Assembly: GCA_030145845.1 (NCBI GenBank)
Contig: JAIXHJ010000001.1
Coordinates: 372,001 to 436,000, forward strand
DNA length: 64,000 nt
Source: Pseudomonadota bacterium
Lineage (GTDB): Bacteria > Pseudomonadota > Gammaproteobacteria > Pseudomonadales > Oceanobacteraceae
Direction of reading: 5' to 3'
Shown here piece by piece: positions 40,846 through 49,742 of the stretch. The notes below the pieces were generated by a model that made no database searches, was not told where the DNA came from, and saw nothing but the letters and a program-made list of their open reading frames with translations. The first letter of the stretch is position 1; the number at the start of each line of letters is the position of its first letter. The translations under genes were made by a program, and so were the position numbers.

Positions 40846-42072
40846 TTAAACGGCGTCGAGCAGTTCGCGCGCGATCTGCAGGGCCTGCAGATAATGCTTT
40901 TCCAGATCGCCGGGGGTGACGCCGAAGCCGTTGAGAATATCCCATTCAATCTGTTCCCATTCACCGTGTTCCATGGCGATGCTGGTGGCGAGAATAAATC
41001 CGTAATCGCCTTCGTGGTGGATCAGGGCATTGCGCAGATGCTGCGGCAGTGCCAGACGATCACAGATGGCTTCCAGCGGATGATCGAAAAAGGCATCCAG
41101 CAGGGAAAACAGACCGACGGTAAAGGCCGTGTCGTCATCCATGGCGGGCCAGGAAAAGGTCAGCGAGCGGCACAGATGAGCGCGGATGACGGCCTGTTCG
41201 CGCAGCGCCTGGGGTTTATCCGTCAGTTTACCGAGAGCAATCAGGCTGGCCCAGGATTTCAGCCGGTTAAGGCCAACAATAACAATGGCGCGGTCAATGG
41301 AGGTGATTTCGCGTGCACAGCCCATGGCGGCCGAGTTGACCGCCTTCAGCAGTTTGTAGCTGATCTGCGGATCGCTTTTGATGATACGGGCAATATCTTC
41401 CAGTCGTGAGTCGGTATTATTCAGTGTGTTCAGCAGGCGCAGGACGGCCAGCTGATTATCGGGGAAACGTTTGCCGTAAACATTGTCGGGGCGGCTGAAA
41501 AAATACCCCTGAAATAATTCGCAGCCGGCTTCAAGACAGATGCGGTACTCATCCTGCGTTTCGACTTTTTCCGCCAGCCAGGTCAGCTGATGGTCGCGGT
41601 TTCTGGCAATAATGTCTGCCAGACCGGAGAGAGCCGGCAGCTGGCGGATGTCTACTTTGATGATGTCGACAAAAGGAAACAGCAGTTCCTGTTCCGCCGC
41701 GCCGCGGTAATCGTCCAGCGCCACACGGTAACCCAGTTTCTTCAGCCGCTTCAGGGCGGTGATGTTTTCTTCCGTCGCTTCGATGTGTTCCAGAATTTCG
41801 GCAATCAGACTGCTGGAAGGAAATATCGGCGGATTGTGCAGCCAGTGACTGGTGAAATTGACGAAGGCCGGTAATCCCTGGGTGACGCGGTCGAGACCAA
41901 TGTCATTGAAGGCGCTGATCATCACTTCGCTGGTGGCGTGATCGCCGAAGGTTTCCTGCCATTGTTTGCTGTCTTCGGGAACCGGACGGCACAGCAGTTC
42001 GTATCCTATTACCTTCAGGCGGCGGTCCAGAATTGGCTGACGGGCCAGTAACGGTGGTTGCTGATTATCCAT
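40846..42072 (-). CDS. EAL-HDOD signalling protein
   Basis: A 408-residue protein with an N-terminal EAL-like domain (about 10-205) and a C-terminal HDOD domain (about 205-400). The EAL part opens with RQPILDRRLKVIGYELLCR and keeps VALDDYRG and the lysine segment IIKVDIRQL, but the EAL tripeptide itself is not intact. It is therefore probably a binding or scaffold domain rather than an active c-di-GMP phosphodiesterase, as in many YuxH-type proteins. The HDOD part (ISYKLLKAVNSAAMG, IVIVGLNRLKSW) lacks HD-GYP catalytic residues. The start at 42072 has AGGA 7 bases upstream; longer readings overlap the divergent control region. It is divergent from cheV. Confidence 0.88.
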   Translation of the reverse strand: MDNQQPPLLARQPILDRRLKVIGYELLCRPVPEDSKQWQETFGDHATSEVMISAFNDIGLDRVTQGLPAFVNFTSHWLHNPPIFPSSSLIAEILEHIEATEENITALKRLKKLGYRVALDDYRGAAEQELLFPFVDIIKVDIRQLPALSGLADIIARNRDHQLTWLAEKVETQDEYRICLEAGCELFQGYFFSRPDNVYGKRFPDNQLAVLRLLNTLNNTDSRLEDIARIIKSDPQISYKLLKAVNSAAMGCAREITSIDRAIVIVGLNRLKSWASLIALGKLTDKPQALREQAVIRAHLCRSLTFSWPAMDDDTAFTVGLFSLLDAFFDHPLEAICDRLALPQHLRNALIHHEGDYGFILATSIAMEHGEWEQIEWDILNGFGVTPGDLEKHYLQALQIARELLDAV

Positions 42073-42098
42073 AAGGCATCCTGTTGTTAACTCTGTCA

Positions 42099-42142
42099 GT
42101 GTAGACGCAATTTCCATGCGTTTTCGCTGATTATGTCTACAC
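42099..42142. promoter_or_regulatory. Inverted repeat between the EAL-HDOD gene and cheV
   Basis: Arms GTGTAGAC (42099-42106) and GTCTACAC (42135-42142) separated by 28 bp in the 100-bp divergent spacer. It could be a shared operator for two co-oriented half sites or a looped site. Confidence 0.3.
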
Positions 42143-42172
42143 TTGTGTAAAGATTCTTAGTTGGAGTGTTTT

Positions 42173-43114
42173 ATGAGCGGGGTTCTGAGCAGTGTTGATG
42201 CCCGTACCAAACTGGTGGGGCAGAACCGCCTTGAATTACTACTGTTCCATCTGGGGGGATCTCAGTACTTTGCCATTAACGTCTTTAAAGTACAGGAAGT
42301 GATGCAAATGCCCCGCCTGACCAGAATTCCGGACCGTCATCCGGTGGTGCGCGGGGTTACTCATCTGCGTGGTCAGACGGTACCTGTGGTGGATCTGCGG
42401 CAGGCGATTAAAATGGGGCCGCTGAAGGTCGATGAAAAAGACGCGACCATTATTGTGACCGAATACAATATGACCGTGCAGGCATTTCTGGTCGGTGGTG
42501 TTGACCGTATCGTGAATATGAACTGGAACGAAATCCTGCCACCGCCGGGTGGCTCCGGACGTCAGCATTATCTGACCGCGATCACCCGCATTGACGACCG
42601 TATTGTGGAAATTATCGACGTTGAAAAAGTGCTGGCGGAAATCGCACCGTATCAGACCAATCTGTCAGCCGAATCCTACGATCAGGAACTGATTGAGCAG
42701 ATCCGTGGTAAAGACATTCTCATTGTTGATGACTCGCATGTGGCGATTGAGCAGATGCGTCAGGTACTCGGGCCGCTGGGGCTGAATATCGTCGAAGCCA
42801 ATAACGGTCTGGAAGCTTATCAGCTGCTGATGCACTGGAAGGAAGAGGGCCGGGATGTCCGCGACAAGCTGATGATGGTGATCACGGACGCTGAAATGCC
42901 GGAAATGGACGGTTATATGCTCACCACGGAAATCCGCCGCGATCCTGAGCTGAAAGACACCTTTGTGATTCTGCATACCTCACTGTCGGGTAATTTTAAT
43001 AAGGCCATGGTCGAGAAGGTCGGCTGTAACGGTTTCCTGTCCAAGTTTGCCCCGGAAGCCATGGCGCAGGAAGTTCAGCGCCTGCTGCGGGAAAAGCTGG
43101 CGCTGATGTCCTGA
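42173..43114 (+). CDS. cheV: Chemotaxis coupling protein CheV
   Basis: CheW-like coupling domain (about residues 18-160) fused to a response-regulator receiver (about 175-310), 313 aa. In CheV the first part joins receptors to CheA and the second is phosphorylated to tune coupling. The CheW part shows FAINVFKVQEVMQMP and VRGVTHLRGQTVPVVDLR. The receiver has DILIVDDSHVA (acidic pair), ITDAEMPEMDGY (phospho-Asp), LHTSLSG and the lysine in FLSKFAP. The ATG at 42173 with GGAG 8 bases upstream is preferred over an upstream TTG at 42161. A TTCG-capped terminator follows. Confidence 0.95.
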   Translation: MSGVLSSVDARTKLVGQNRLELLLFHLGGSQYFAINVFKVQEVMQMPRLTRIPDRHPVVRGVTHLRGQTVPVVDLRQAIKMGPLKVDEKDATIIVTEYNMTVQAFLVGGVDRIVNMNWNEILPPPGGSGRQHYLTAITRIDDRIVEIIDVEKVLAEIAPYQTNLSAESYDQELIEQIRGKDILIVDDSHVAIEQMRQVLGPLGLNIVEANNGLEAYQLLMHWKEEGRDVRDKLMMVITDAEMPEMDGYMLTTEIRRDPELKDTFVILHTSLSGNFNKAMVEKVGCNGFLSKFAPEAMAQEVQRLLREKLALMS

Positions 43115-43129
43115 CACCGTACGCACAGC

Positions 43130-43155
43130 AAAGCCGCCTTCGGGCGGCTTTTTTT
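43130..43155 (+). terminator. cheV terminator
   Basis: Stem AAGCCGCC / GGCGGCTT (43131-43138 with 43143-43150), TTCG tetraloop and a seven-T tract (counting the stem Ts). Confidence 0.93.
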
Positions 43156-43200
43156 ATGCCTCTGCCGGAGTAAACTGCTGGTGAGTCTGAGGAGTGCTGC

Positions 43201-43995
43201 ATGATTACTGTTACCCGGCTGTTTATTTATCCGATTAAATCCTGTGCGCCCGTTGAGGTGTCTGAGCTGACCTTTGATGAATATGGCCCGGTGGGTGACC
43301 GGCGTTTTATGCTGATCGACGGTGAGGGGAATTTCCTCAGCCAGCGGAAAACGCCGGCCATGGCCCATATCCGGGCCCATTTTCAGGGTGCCGATCTGCT
43401 GGTGTCTGCTGATGGTGAACAGGATCTGCTGGTGGCGGCCGGCTCACCGTTGGCGCCGGTGGTGGCCAGTGTCTGGGATGACGAGGTGCACAGCGGGGAT
43501 TGTGGCGATGTGGCGGCGGCCTGGTTCAGCCGTGTTCTGAACACGCCCTGCCGGTTGGTGCGCATCCTGGCGGACAGTCGGCGTCAGGTGAGCCGGGAAT
43601 ATGCGGACGACGGTGAGTGGGTCGGGTTTGCTGATGGGTTTCCGCTGCTGATCTGTTCACAGGCCAGTCTGGATGCGCTGGCCAGGCATGCCGGCAGGCC
43701 ACTGGAAGCTGAGCGTTTCCGCCCCAATGTGATGGTGGATGGGACTGAGCCGTTTGCTGAGTTGGGCTGGCGTGAGCTGCAGGCCGGTGATGGCCGGCTG
43801 CTGACCTGTAAGCCGTGTGAGCGCTGCGTGATCCCGACCCGTAACCCGGCCACGCTGGCGCGGGAGGCGGATGTGATTGATGCCCTGAAAACATTCTGCC
43901 GGATTGATGGACGGATCATCTTCGGCATGAATGCGCTGGTACGGAATGTAAAAACAGTGAAAAGCGGTGATTGCTGGCAGCTGGTGTCAGAATAA
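43201..43995 (+). CDS. MOSC-domain protein (YcbX-like, short form)
   Basis: A 264-residue protein with an N-terminal MOSC_N beta-barrel (LFIYPIKSCAPVEV, GPVGDRRFMLID) and a MOSC domain with the conserved cysteine in CKPCERCVIPT (about residues 200-210), the expected molybdenum-cofactor-binding site. E. coli YcbX, which detoxifies N-hydroxylated bases, has an extra C-terminal 2Fe-2S ferredoxin domain; this protein ends before it and would need a separate electron donor. GAGGAG lies 7 bases before the ATG. The 3' end overlaps the convergent helical-protein gene by 9 bp. Confidence 0.9.
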   Translation: MITVTRLFIYPIKSCAPVEVSELTFDEYGPVGDRRFMLIDGEGNFLSQRKTPAMAHIRAHFQGADLLVSADGEQDLLVAAGSPLAPVVASVWDDEVHSGDCGDVAAAWFSRVLNTPCRLVRILADSRRQVSREYADDGEWVGFADGFPLLICSQASLDALARHAGRPLEAERFRPNVMVDGTEPFAELGWRELQAGDGRLLTCKPCERCVIPTRNPATLAREADVIDALKTFCRIDGRIIFGMNALVRNVKTVKSGDCWQLVSE

Positions 43996-44565
43996 CTCGA
44001 TATCGTCATCGGTTCCGAAACTGTCATCGCGGCTGTTTTCGAAATGATGATGATAGATTTCCAGCGCCTCTGCCACGGAGTGGCCGGCCATAATGTGTTC
44101 AAACATGATGCGTTCGGCTTCCATGGTGTAATTGGTTTTGATCTTTTTCTGCAGGGACTCCCACGGCACCGGCGTGTAACGCTGGGCGGGGTCGGCAATC
44201 AGGTGTCCCATCTGCTCCAGGCTGTCACCGACGTGGTTCAGGCGCTGACTCAGGCGGTCATAAAACTGGAAAGCAACAATGGCCTGCTGAATTTCCTGCT
44301 GCAGTGCCTGGGCGATCTGGCCGGCTTCAGCGGAAATACCGGCACCGGATTCACCGGCCAGCTGCAGCAGCCGGCTGGTGTTTTCCGCCATGGCGGTGAA
44401 GCTGGTGGTCAGGGAATCCACTGACTGACCACCTTCGTGCAGTGAGGTGTCGATCTGGGCAACCGCCAGCGCCAGCATGGACAGCGTTTCGCTGACCTGG
44501 CTCCAGTCCGGTTCATTGTGGGACAGTTTGCTGTAAGCACCCAGAGTGTGCCGCTGCTGATTCAT
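43987..44565 (-). CDS. Helical protein of unknown function, possibly chemotaxis-linked
   Basis: A 192-residue soluble protein predicted to be almost entirely helical. The centre (QQEIQQAIVAFQFYDRLSQR, residues about 90-110, followed by HVGDSLEQMG) recalls the four-helix-bundle regions of CheZ-like and receptor-associated proteins, in which a phenylalanine/tyrosine-aspartate pair follows a glutamine-rich helix. The acidic tail (DDSFGTDDDIELF) also resembles the acidic C-terminal peptide by which CheZ contacts CheY. This resemblance is weak and the CheZ catalytic region was not confirmed. Neighbouring cheV and EAL-HDOD genes make a motility link plausible. The start at 44565 lies close to a purine-rich AGGAAG. 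Confidence 0.7.
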   Translation of the reverse strand: MNQQRHTLGAYSKLSHNEPDWSQVSETLSMLALAVAQIDTSLHEGGQSVDSLTTSFTAMAENTSRLLQLAGESGAGISAEAGQIAQALQQEIQQAIVAFQFYDRLSQRLNHVGDSLEQMGHLIADPAQRYTPVPWESLQKKIKTNYTMEAERIMFEHIMAGHSVAEALEIYHHHFENSRDDSFGTDDDIELF

Positions 44566-44632
44566 AGTCTTCCTGCTTCAGGCCTTACTTTCAGATAAGC
44601 ATAGAAGATAATCCGGCCGTTGCTGTAATGCT

Positions 44633-45505
44633 TCAGTCTTTGTGTTGCAGACGATAAAGCAGGGCAGAGGTATCGAATTCACCGGCACCCATCTGCTGCA
44701 GTTCGCGGTAATAGCCATCGACCTGACGGGTCACCGGCAGATCAATGCCGAGTGCCTGTGCTTCATTGAGACAGATCTGCAGGTCCTTATGCATCCAGTT
44801 GACGGCAAAACCGTGTTCGTAATGCCCGTCGACCATGGATTGCCAGCGGTTGGACATCTGCCAGCTGCCGGCCGCGCCCTGGGATACGGCAGCAATTACC
44901 TGTGCCACATCCAGTCCGGCCTGCTGGGCGAAGTGGATGCCTTCCGACAGGGCTTCAACCAGCCCGGCGACACAGATCTGATTCACCATTTTCGTGGTCT
45001 GGCCATTGCCCACCGGTCCCATATGCTGAATGGCTTTGGTGTAGGCTCTGGTCAGCTCACGTACGCGGGGAAACAGATCATCGCTGGCGCCGACCATCAG
45101 GCTCAGCTGGCCATTGATGGCACCCTGCTGACCACCGGAAACCGGAGCATCTGAAAACTGCAGTCCATGCTGCCGGCAGGCTTCATCTATTTCACGTGCC
45201 AGGCTGGCAGAGGTGGTGGTGTGGTCAATGACCAGGGTGCCCGGGGACAGCTGACTGAGGAGATTGTGATTGCCGGTAAGAATGTCACGTACGTCGTCAT
45301 CACGCCCGACGCACAGCAACACAGCGTCAGTATCCGGGAATTCAGTGTTCAGCAGGGTGGTGGAGTGACCGCCATATTCATTCACCCATAATTCCGCCCG
45401 CGACGACGTCCGGTTGTAAACCGTCACATTGTGTCCGTTACGGGCGAGATGGCCGGCCATGGGAAAACCCATATTGCCGAGACCAATAAACAGAATATTG
45501 CTCAT
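44633..45505 (-). CDS. NAD(P)-dependent beta-hydroxyacid dehydrogenase family protein
   Basis: A 290-residue oxidoreductase of the 3-hydroxyisobutyrate dehydrogenase / tartronate semialdehyde reductase family. The N-terminal Rossmann motif is FIGLGNMGFPMAGHLA. The substrate site DAPVSGGQQGA lies at about 118-128 and the catalytic lysine in GQTTKMVNQ at about 170. An Arg (NRTSSRA) after the second strand suggests NADPH preference. Substrate is not determined: 3-hydroxyisobutyrate, glyoxylate and succinic semialdehyde are possible. AAGGAG at 7-base spacing marks the start. It lies downstream of gltA on the same strand but is cut off from it by a strong terminator. Confidence 0.9.
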   Translation of the reverse strand: MSNILFIGLGNMGFPMAGHLARNGHNVTVYNRTSSRAELWVNEYGGHSTTLLNTEFPDTDAVLLCVGRDDDVRDILTGNHNLLSQLSPGTLVIDHTTTSASLAREIDEACRQHGLQFSDAPVSGGQQGAINGQLSLMVGASDDLFPRVRELTRAYTKAIQHMGPVGNGQTTKMVNQICVAGLVEALSEGIHFAQQAGLDVAQVIAAVSQGAAGSWQMSNRWQSMVDGHYEHGFAVNWMHKDLQICLNEAQALGIDLPVTRQVDGYYRELQQMGAGEFDTSALLYRLQHKD

Positions 45506-45534
45506 TTAATCACTCCTTCAGGAATCTGTTTTCC

Positions 45535-45565
45535 AAAAAAAAGCCGCTCAGGGAGCGGCTTTTTT
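45535..45565. terminator. Bidirectional terminator after gltA
   Basis: Stem GCCGCTC / GAGCGGC (45543-45549 with 45553-45559) with a 3-base loop, flanked by eight A and six T. On the minus strand it ends gltA; it also shields the downstream dehydrogenase gene. Confidence 0.93.
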
Positions 45566-45581
45566 AACAGCGTGTCCGGAA

Positions 45582-46859
45582 TTACGCCGGGTAGTCACGC
45601 TTTTTGTGGCCAGTGTACAGCTGACGCGGACGGCCAATGCGATAGTCGCTGCTGATCATTTCGTTCCAGTGTGCAATCCAGCCCGGAGTACGGCCGGTTG
45701 CAAAAATAACGGTGAACATTTCAGTCGGAATACCGATCGCTTTCAGGATAATGCCTGAGTAGAAGTCAACGTTCGGGTACAGACCACGTTTGATGAAGTA
45801 TTCATCTTCGGTGGCGATTTTTTCCAGCTTCATGGCAATTTTCAGCAGTGGATCGTCTTCCATGCCCAGCTCAGCCAGAACTTCGTCACAGGTCTGTTTC
45901 ATTACCTTCGCACGTGGGTCGAAGTTTTTGTAAACACGGTGACCGAAGCCCATCAGACGGAACGGATCGTCTTTGTCTTTTGCTTTGGCAATGAAGGTGT
46001 CGATGTTGGATTCGTCACCGATTTCATTCAGCATTTTCAGTACGGCTTCGTTAGCACCGCCGTGAGCAGGACCCCACAGAGCAGCAATACCAGAAGCGAT
46101 ACAGGCGAACGGGTTAGCACCAGTGGAGCCGGCCAGACGGACGGTAGAGGTTGATGCATTCTGTTCGTGGTCGGCGTGCAACAGGAAGATACGGTCCATG
46201 GCTTTAGCCAGAATCGGGCTGATTTTCTTCTCTTCACATGGGGTGTTGAACATCATGTGCAGGAAGTTTTCGCCGTAGCTCAGTTCGTTACGCGGGAACA
46301 TGAACGGCTGGCCGATGGAGTATTTGTAAACCATGGCTGCCAAAGTTGGCATTTTGGCGATCAGGCGGTGGGCGGAGATAACACGGTGGTTTTCATCGTG
46401 AATATCCAGTGAGTCATGGTAGAACGCAGACAGGGCACCCACCACGCCACACATGATGGCCATCGGGTGAGCGTCGCGGCGGAAACCATTGAAGAAGTGG
46501 CTCAGCTGTTCATGCACCATGGTGTGGTTTTTGATGGTGCTGACAAATTCTTCTTTCTCTTCTTTGTTTGGCAGTTCGCCGTGCAGCAGCAGGTAGCAGG
46601 TTTCCAGGTAGTCGGATTTTTCTGCCAGTTGCTCGATCGGGTAACCGCGGTGCAGAAGAACACCGGCAGCGCCGTCAATGTAGGTGATTTTGGATTCGGT
46701 AGCAGCGGTGGCCATAAAGCCGGGATCGTACGTAAAAAGACCTTTGCCCGTCAGGCTGCGGACGTCTATTACATCGGGTCCAAGAGTGCCTTCGTACACA
46801 GGCAGTTCAAGTGATTCTTCAACGCCATCAACTTTAAGAGTTGCTTTTTTGTCAGCCAT
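45582..46859 (-). CDS. gltA: Citrate synthase (type II)
   Basis: Condenses oxaloacetate and acetyl-CoA to citrate, the entry reaction of the TCA cycle. 425 residues, the length of the hexameric, NADH-inhibited gammaproteobacterial type. Active-site histidines and aspartate are in [24 protein letters not shown] and [14 protein letters not shown]. The N-terminal beta domain ([26 protein letters not shown]) with [15 protein letters not shown] is also present. AGGAGG sits 8 bases before the ATG. It is transcribed away from sdhCDAB from its own strong promoter. Confidence 0.97.
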   Translation of the reverse strand: MADKKATLKVDGVEESLELPVYEGTLGPDVIDVRSLTGKGLFTYDPGFMATAATESKITYIDGAAGVLLHRGYPIEQLAEKSDYLETCYLLLHGELPNKEEKEEFVSTIKNHTMVHEQLSHFFNGFRRDAHPMAIMCGVVGALSAFYHDSLDIHDENHRVISAHRLIAKMPTLAAMVYKYSIGQPFMFPRNELSYGENFLHMMFNTPCEEKKISPILAKAMDRIFLLHADHEQNASTSTVRLAGSTGANPFACIASGIAALWGPAHGGANEAVLKMLNEIGDESNIDTFIAKAKDKDDPFRLMGFGHRVYKNFDPRAKVMKQTCDEVLAELGMEDDPLLKIAMKLEKIATEDEYFIKRGLYPNVDFYSGIILKAIGIPTEMFTVIFATGRTPGWIAHWNEMISSDYRIGRPRQLYTGHKKRDYPA

Positions 46860-46947
46860 GGATCGGCCTCCTGCTGTTCTGAATTAATACCCCGGAAACA
46901 AGAAATATGCTTGAAAATCAGGGCGTGACCTCGAGATAAAGCGCACA

Positions 46948-46975
46948 ACTATAGGTTCTGAACTTCGTTTGTCAA
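46948..46975 (-). promoter_or_regulatory. gltA promoter
   Basis: On the minus strand: -35 TTGACA (46975-46970), 16-bp spacer, -10 TATAGT (46953-46948), close to the sigma70 consensus. It predicts a leader of about 80 bases before the gltA ATG. It is one of two opposed promoters in the 374-bp gltA-sdhC gap. Confidence 0.75.
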
Positions 46976-47088
46976 TTACCCGCCAGTCGAGCAGCCATAG
47001 CGGGGCGAGTCTAGTATAGTCCCGATGCTTATTAACGTAACAGGCCTGTCTGATAAGCAATACCTATCGTCTGCACCCCGCAGAGCGT

Positions 47089-47117
47089 TTGTAAATCGGC
47101 GGGCCGGTGACTATAAT
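47089..47117 (+). promoter_or_regulatory. sdhCDAB promoter
   Basis: -35 TTGTAA (47089-47094), 17-bp spacer, -10 TATAAT (47112-47117), placing the start of transcription near 47124 and leaving a leader of about 110 bases. That leader contains an inverted repeat ACTTAT-TACCC-ATAAGT (47188-47204), a possible regulator site or hairpin. The rest of the 46860-47233 gap shows no coding signal. Confidence 0.75.
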
Positions 47118-47233
47118 TTGTCGCGACCTGAAACTTGTGCAAAACCTGTACAGTGTTCAGGTATCTTCTTGAGCCTGTGCCCGTAAGACTTATTACCCAT
47201 AAGTTATCGGGCCTATAAGAGAGTGTAAGAGCC

Positions 47234-47608
47234 GTGAATAGCAAAAGACCTACAAATTTAGATCTGACTACCATGCAGCTCCCACTTCCCGCCAAGGCTT
47301 CCATCATTCACCGTATTTCCGGATTCATTCTGTTCTTCGCTGTGGCTTTCATGCTGACCGCGCTGGCAGCGTCTCTGGAATCTGAGCAGTCTTTTGCGGA
47401 ACTGCAGTCGGCGTTTGATAACGGTCTGGTTAAGTTCATCACCTGGGGCATTCTGTCTGCACTGGGTTACCACTTTGTGGCAGGTATCAAACACCTGTTG
47501 ATGGATATGGGAATTGGTGAAACCAAAGAAGGCGGTCGTACTGGTGCCATCATTACTCTGGTATGTGGTGTGATCGTAATTGTTCTGGCGGGAGTTTGGG
47601 TATGGTAG
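47234..47608 (+). CDS. sdhC: Succinate dehydrogenase cytochrome b556 subunit
   Basis: Membrane anchor of complex II (124 aa) with three helices, holding heme b and the quinone site with SdhD. The family start RPTNLDL leads to SIIHRISGFILFF (quinone-site Ser/Arg), and YHFVAGIKHLLMDMG carries the axial heme histidine (about residue 80-90). The start is a GTG at 47234 preceded by AAGAG. First gene of sdhCDAB-sucAB-lpd, overlapping sdhD by 7 bp. Confidence 0.95.
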   Translation: MNSKRPTNLDLTTMQLPLPAKASIIHRISGFILFFAVAFMLTALAASLESEQSFAELQSAFDNGLVKFITWGILSALGYHFVAGIKHLLMDMGIGETKEGGRTGAIITLVCGVIVIVLAGVWVW

Positions 47609-47949
47609 CAAGTGTCACCAATTTAGGCCGTAGTGGCCTGTACGACTGGGTTATTCAGCGTCTGACCGCTGTAATCCTCGCGCTTTACACTCTGTTTCTG
47701 CTGGGCTTTGTGATTGCCTCTCCGGATCTGCAGTTTGCACAATGGCAGGGCCTGTTTGCCCAGACCTGGATGAAAATGTTCACCCTGGTTGCCCTGATGT
47801 CTATCTGCGCACATGCCTGGGTTGGTATGTGGACTATTTCAACTGACTACCTCAAAGCGACTGCTGTGCGTTTCGCTTTCCAGCTGGTATGTGCAGGTTT
47901 CCTGTTCGTATACCTGGTTTGGGGTATCGACATTCTCTGGAGTGTGTAA
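47602..47949 (+). CDS. sdhD: Succinate dehydrogenase membrane anchor subunit
   Basis: Second membrane anchor of complex II, 115 aa from the ATG at 47602 (GGAG about 9 bases upstream, within the end of sdhC). Three helices are predicted. Family marks are GLYDWVIQRLTAVIL at the start and SICAHAWVGMWTISTDY, with the second axial heme histidine and the quinone-site Asp/Tyr near residues 70-80. A longer frame from 47563 is an artefact of reading into sdhC. Confidence 0.94.
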   Translation: MVASVTNLGRSGLYDWVIQRLTAVILALYTLFLLGFVIASPDLQFAQWQGLFAQTWMKMFTLVALMSICAHAWVGMWTISTDYLKATAVRFAFQLVCAGFLFVYLVWGIDILWSV

Positions 47950-47952
47950 GTC

Positions 47953-49725
47953 ATGTCTAAAATCAGAACCATGTCCTTCGATGCCATCGTGATCGGTGGT
48001 GGCGGCGCGGGTATGCGTGCTGCGCTGCAGTTAACTGAAGCAGGCCTCAAGACTGCTTGTGTGACCAAGGTATTCCCGACCCGTTCACACACAGTATCTG
48101 CTCAGGGTGGTATTACCTGTGCAATCGCGTCAGCGGATCCCAATGATGATTGGCGCTGGCATATGTATGACACCGTTAAAGGTTCCGACTACATCGGCGA
48201 CCAGGACGCTATTGAATATATGTGTTCCGTAGGTCCTCAGGCTGTATTTGAACTGGAACACATGGGTCTGCCTTTCTCCCGTACAGAAGAAGGCCGGATC
48301 TATCAGCGTCCTTTCGGTGGTCAGTCCAAAGATTTCGGTAAGGGTGGTCAGGCCGCCCGTACCTGTGCTGCCGCTGACCGTACCGGTCACGCGCTGCTGC
48401 ACGCCCTGTATCAGGGTAACCTGAAAGGCGGTACTACCTTCCTGAATGAATGGTATGCCGTTGATCTGGTGAAAAACGAAAAAGGTCAGGTGGCCGGCGT
48501 GATCGCCATCGACATCGAAACCGGTGAGACCGTTTATCTGAAAGCTAAGGCAACCGTTCTGGCGACCGGTGGTGCGGGCCGTATTTATCAGTCCACCACC
48601 AATGCTCACATCAATACCGGTGACGGTGTTGGTATGGCTGTCCGTGCAGGTGTGCCGCTGCAGGATATGGAAATGTGGCAGTTCCACCCGACCGGTATCG
48701 CCGGCGCGGGCGTTCTGGTAACAGAAGGCTGTCGTGGTGAGGGTGGCTACCTGATCAACAAAGACGGTGAGCGTTTCATGGAACGTTATGCGCCGAACGC
48801 CAAAGACCTTGCCGGTCGTGACGTTGTGGCCCGTTCAATGGTTCTGGAAATTCTGGGTGGCCGTGGCTGTGGTGAAGACGCCGATCACGTATTCCTGAAA
48901 CTGGATCATCTGGGTGAAGAAACCCTGAACGCCAAGCTGCCGGGTATTCTGGAACTGTCCCGTACCTTTGCTCACGCCGATCCGGTTAAAGAGCCGATCC
49001 CGGTTGTGCCTACCTGTCACTATATGATGGGTGGTATCCCGACCAACGTTGGTGGTCAGGCACTGGCTCAGGACGAAAACGGCAACGATGTTGTGGTTGA
49101 AGGCCTGTACGCTGCCGGTGAGATTGCCTGTGTATCGGTACATGGCGCTAACCGTCTGGGTGGTAACTCACTGCTCGACCTGGTGGTATTCGGCCGTGCA
49201 GTTGGTCTGCAGGTTGAAAAGAGCTTCCGTGAAGGCTTCGACTTTGTTGATCCGACCGATGCTGATATTGAACGTGCGATGTCCCGTCTGGACCGTCTGA
49301 ACAGCTCAACCTCCGGCGAGAAAGTGCCGGAAGTCCGTGCGGAACTTCAGAAAATCATGCAGCTCTACTTCGGTGTATTCCGTGAAGGCGAGAGCATGGA
49401 AAAAGGTCTGGAGATGCTGAACGCACTGGGCGAGCGTGTGAAAAACACAGTGCTCGACGACAAGAGTGGTCCGTTCAACACGGCGCGTATTGAAGCGCTG
49501 GAACTGGATAACCTGTTTGAGACCGCTTACGCGACCGCCGTTGCTGCGATTGAGCGTAAAGAGTCACGCGGTGCGCATGCCCGTAACGACTTTACTGAAC
49601 GTGACGATGAGAACTGGCTGTGCCACTCATTGTACTTCCCACAAACCAAGACCATCGGAAAACGTGCGGTTAACTTTGCTCCCAAAACCATGGAAGCATT
49701 CCCGCCGAAAATCCGTACTTATTAA
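47953..49725 (+). CDS. sdhA: Succinate dehydrogenase flavoprotein subunit
   Basis: Catalytic FAD subunit of complex II (590 aa), oxidising succinate to fumarate. [17 protein letters not shown] is the dinucleotide-binding loop. [12 protein letters not shown] contains the histidine that covalently binds FAD. Catalytic-site stretches [24 protein letters not shown] and [14 protein letters not shown] are all present, and the C-terminus matches the family. GGAG lies upstream, inside the end of sdhD, with a 3-bp gap between the genes. Confidence 0.98.
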   Translation: MSKIRTMSFDAIVIGGGGAGMRAALQLTEAGLKTACVTKVFPTRSHTVSAQGGITCAIASADPNDDWRWHMYDTVKGSDYIGDQDAIEYMCSVGPQAVFELEHMGLPFSRTEEGRIYQRPFGGQSKDFGKGGQAARTCAAADRTGHALLHALYQGNLKGGTTFLNEWYAVDLVKNEKGQVAGVIAIDIETGETVYLKAKATVLATGGAGRIYQSTTNAHINTGDGVGMAVRAGVPLQDMEMWQFHPTGIAGAGVLVTEGCRGEGGYLINKDGERFMERYAPNAKDLAGRDVVARSMVLEILGGRGCGEDADHVFLKLDHLGEETLNAKLPGILELSRTFAHADPVKEPIPVVPTCHYMMGGIPTNVGGQALAQDENGNDVVVEGLYAAGEIACVSVHGANRLGGNSLLDLVVFGRAVGLQVEKSFREGFDFVDPTDADIERAMSRLDRLNSSTSGEKVPEVRAELQKIMQLYFGVFREGESMEKGLEMLNALGERVKNTVLDDKSGPFNTARIEALELDNLFETAYATAVAAIERKESRGAHARNDFTERDDENWLCHSLYFPQTKTIGKRAVNFAPKTMEAFPPKIRTY

Positions 49726-49742
49726 TAAGGGGAGTATAAGAA

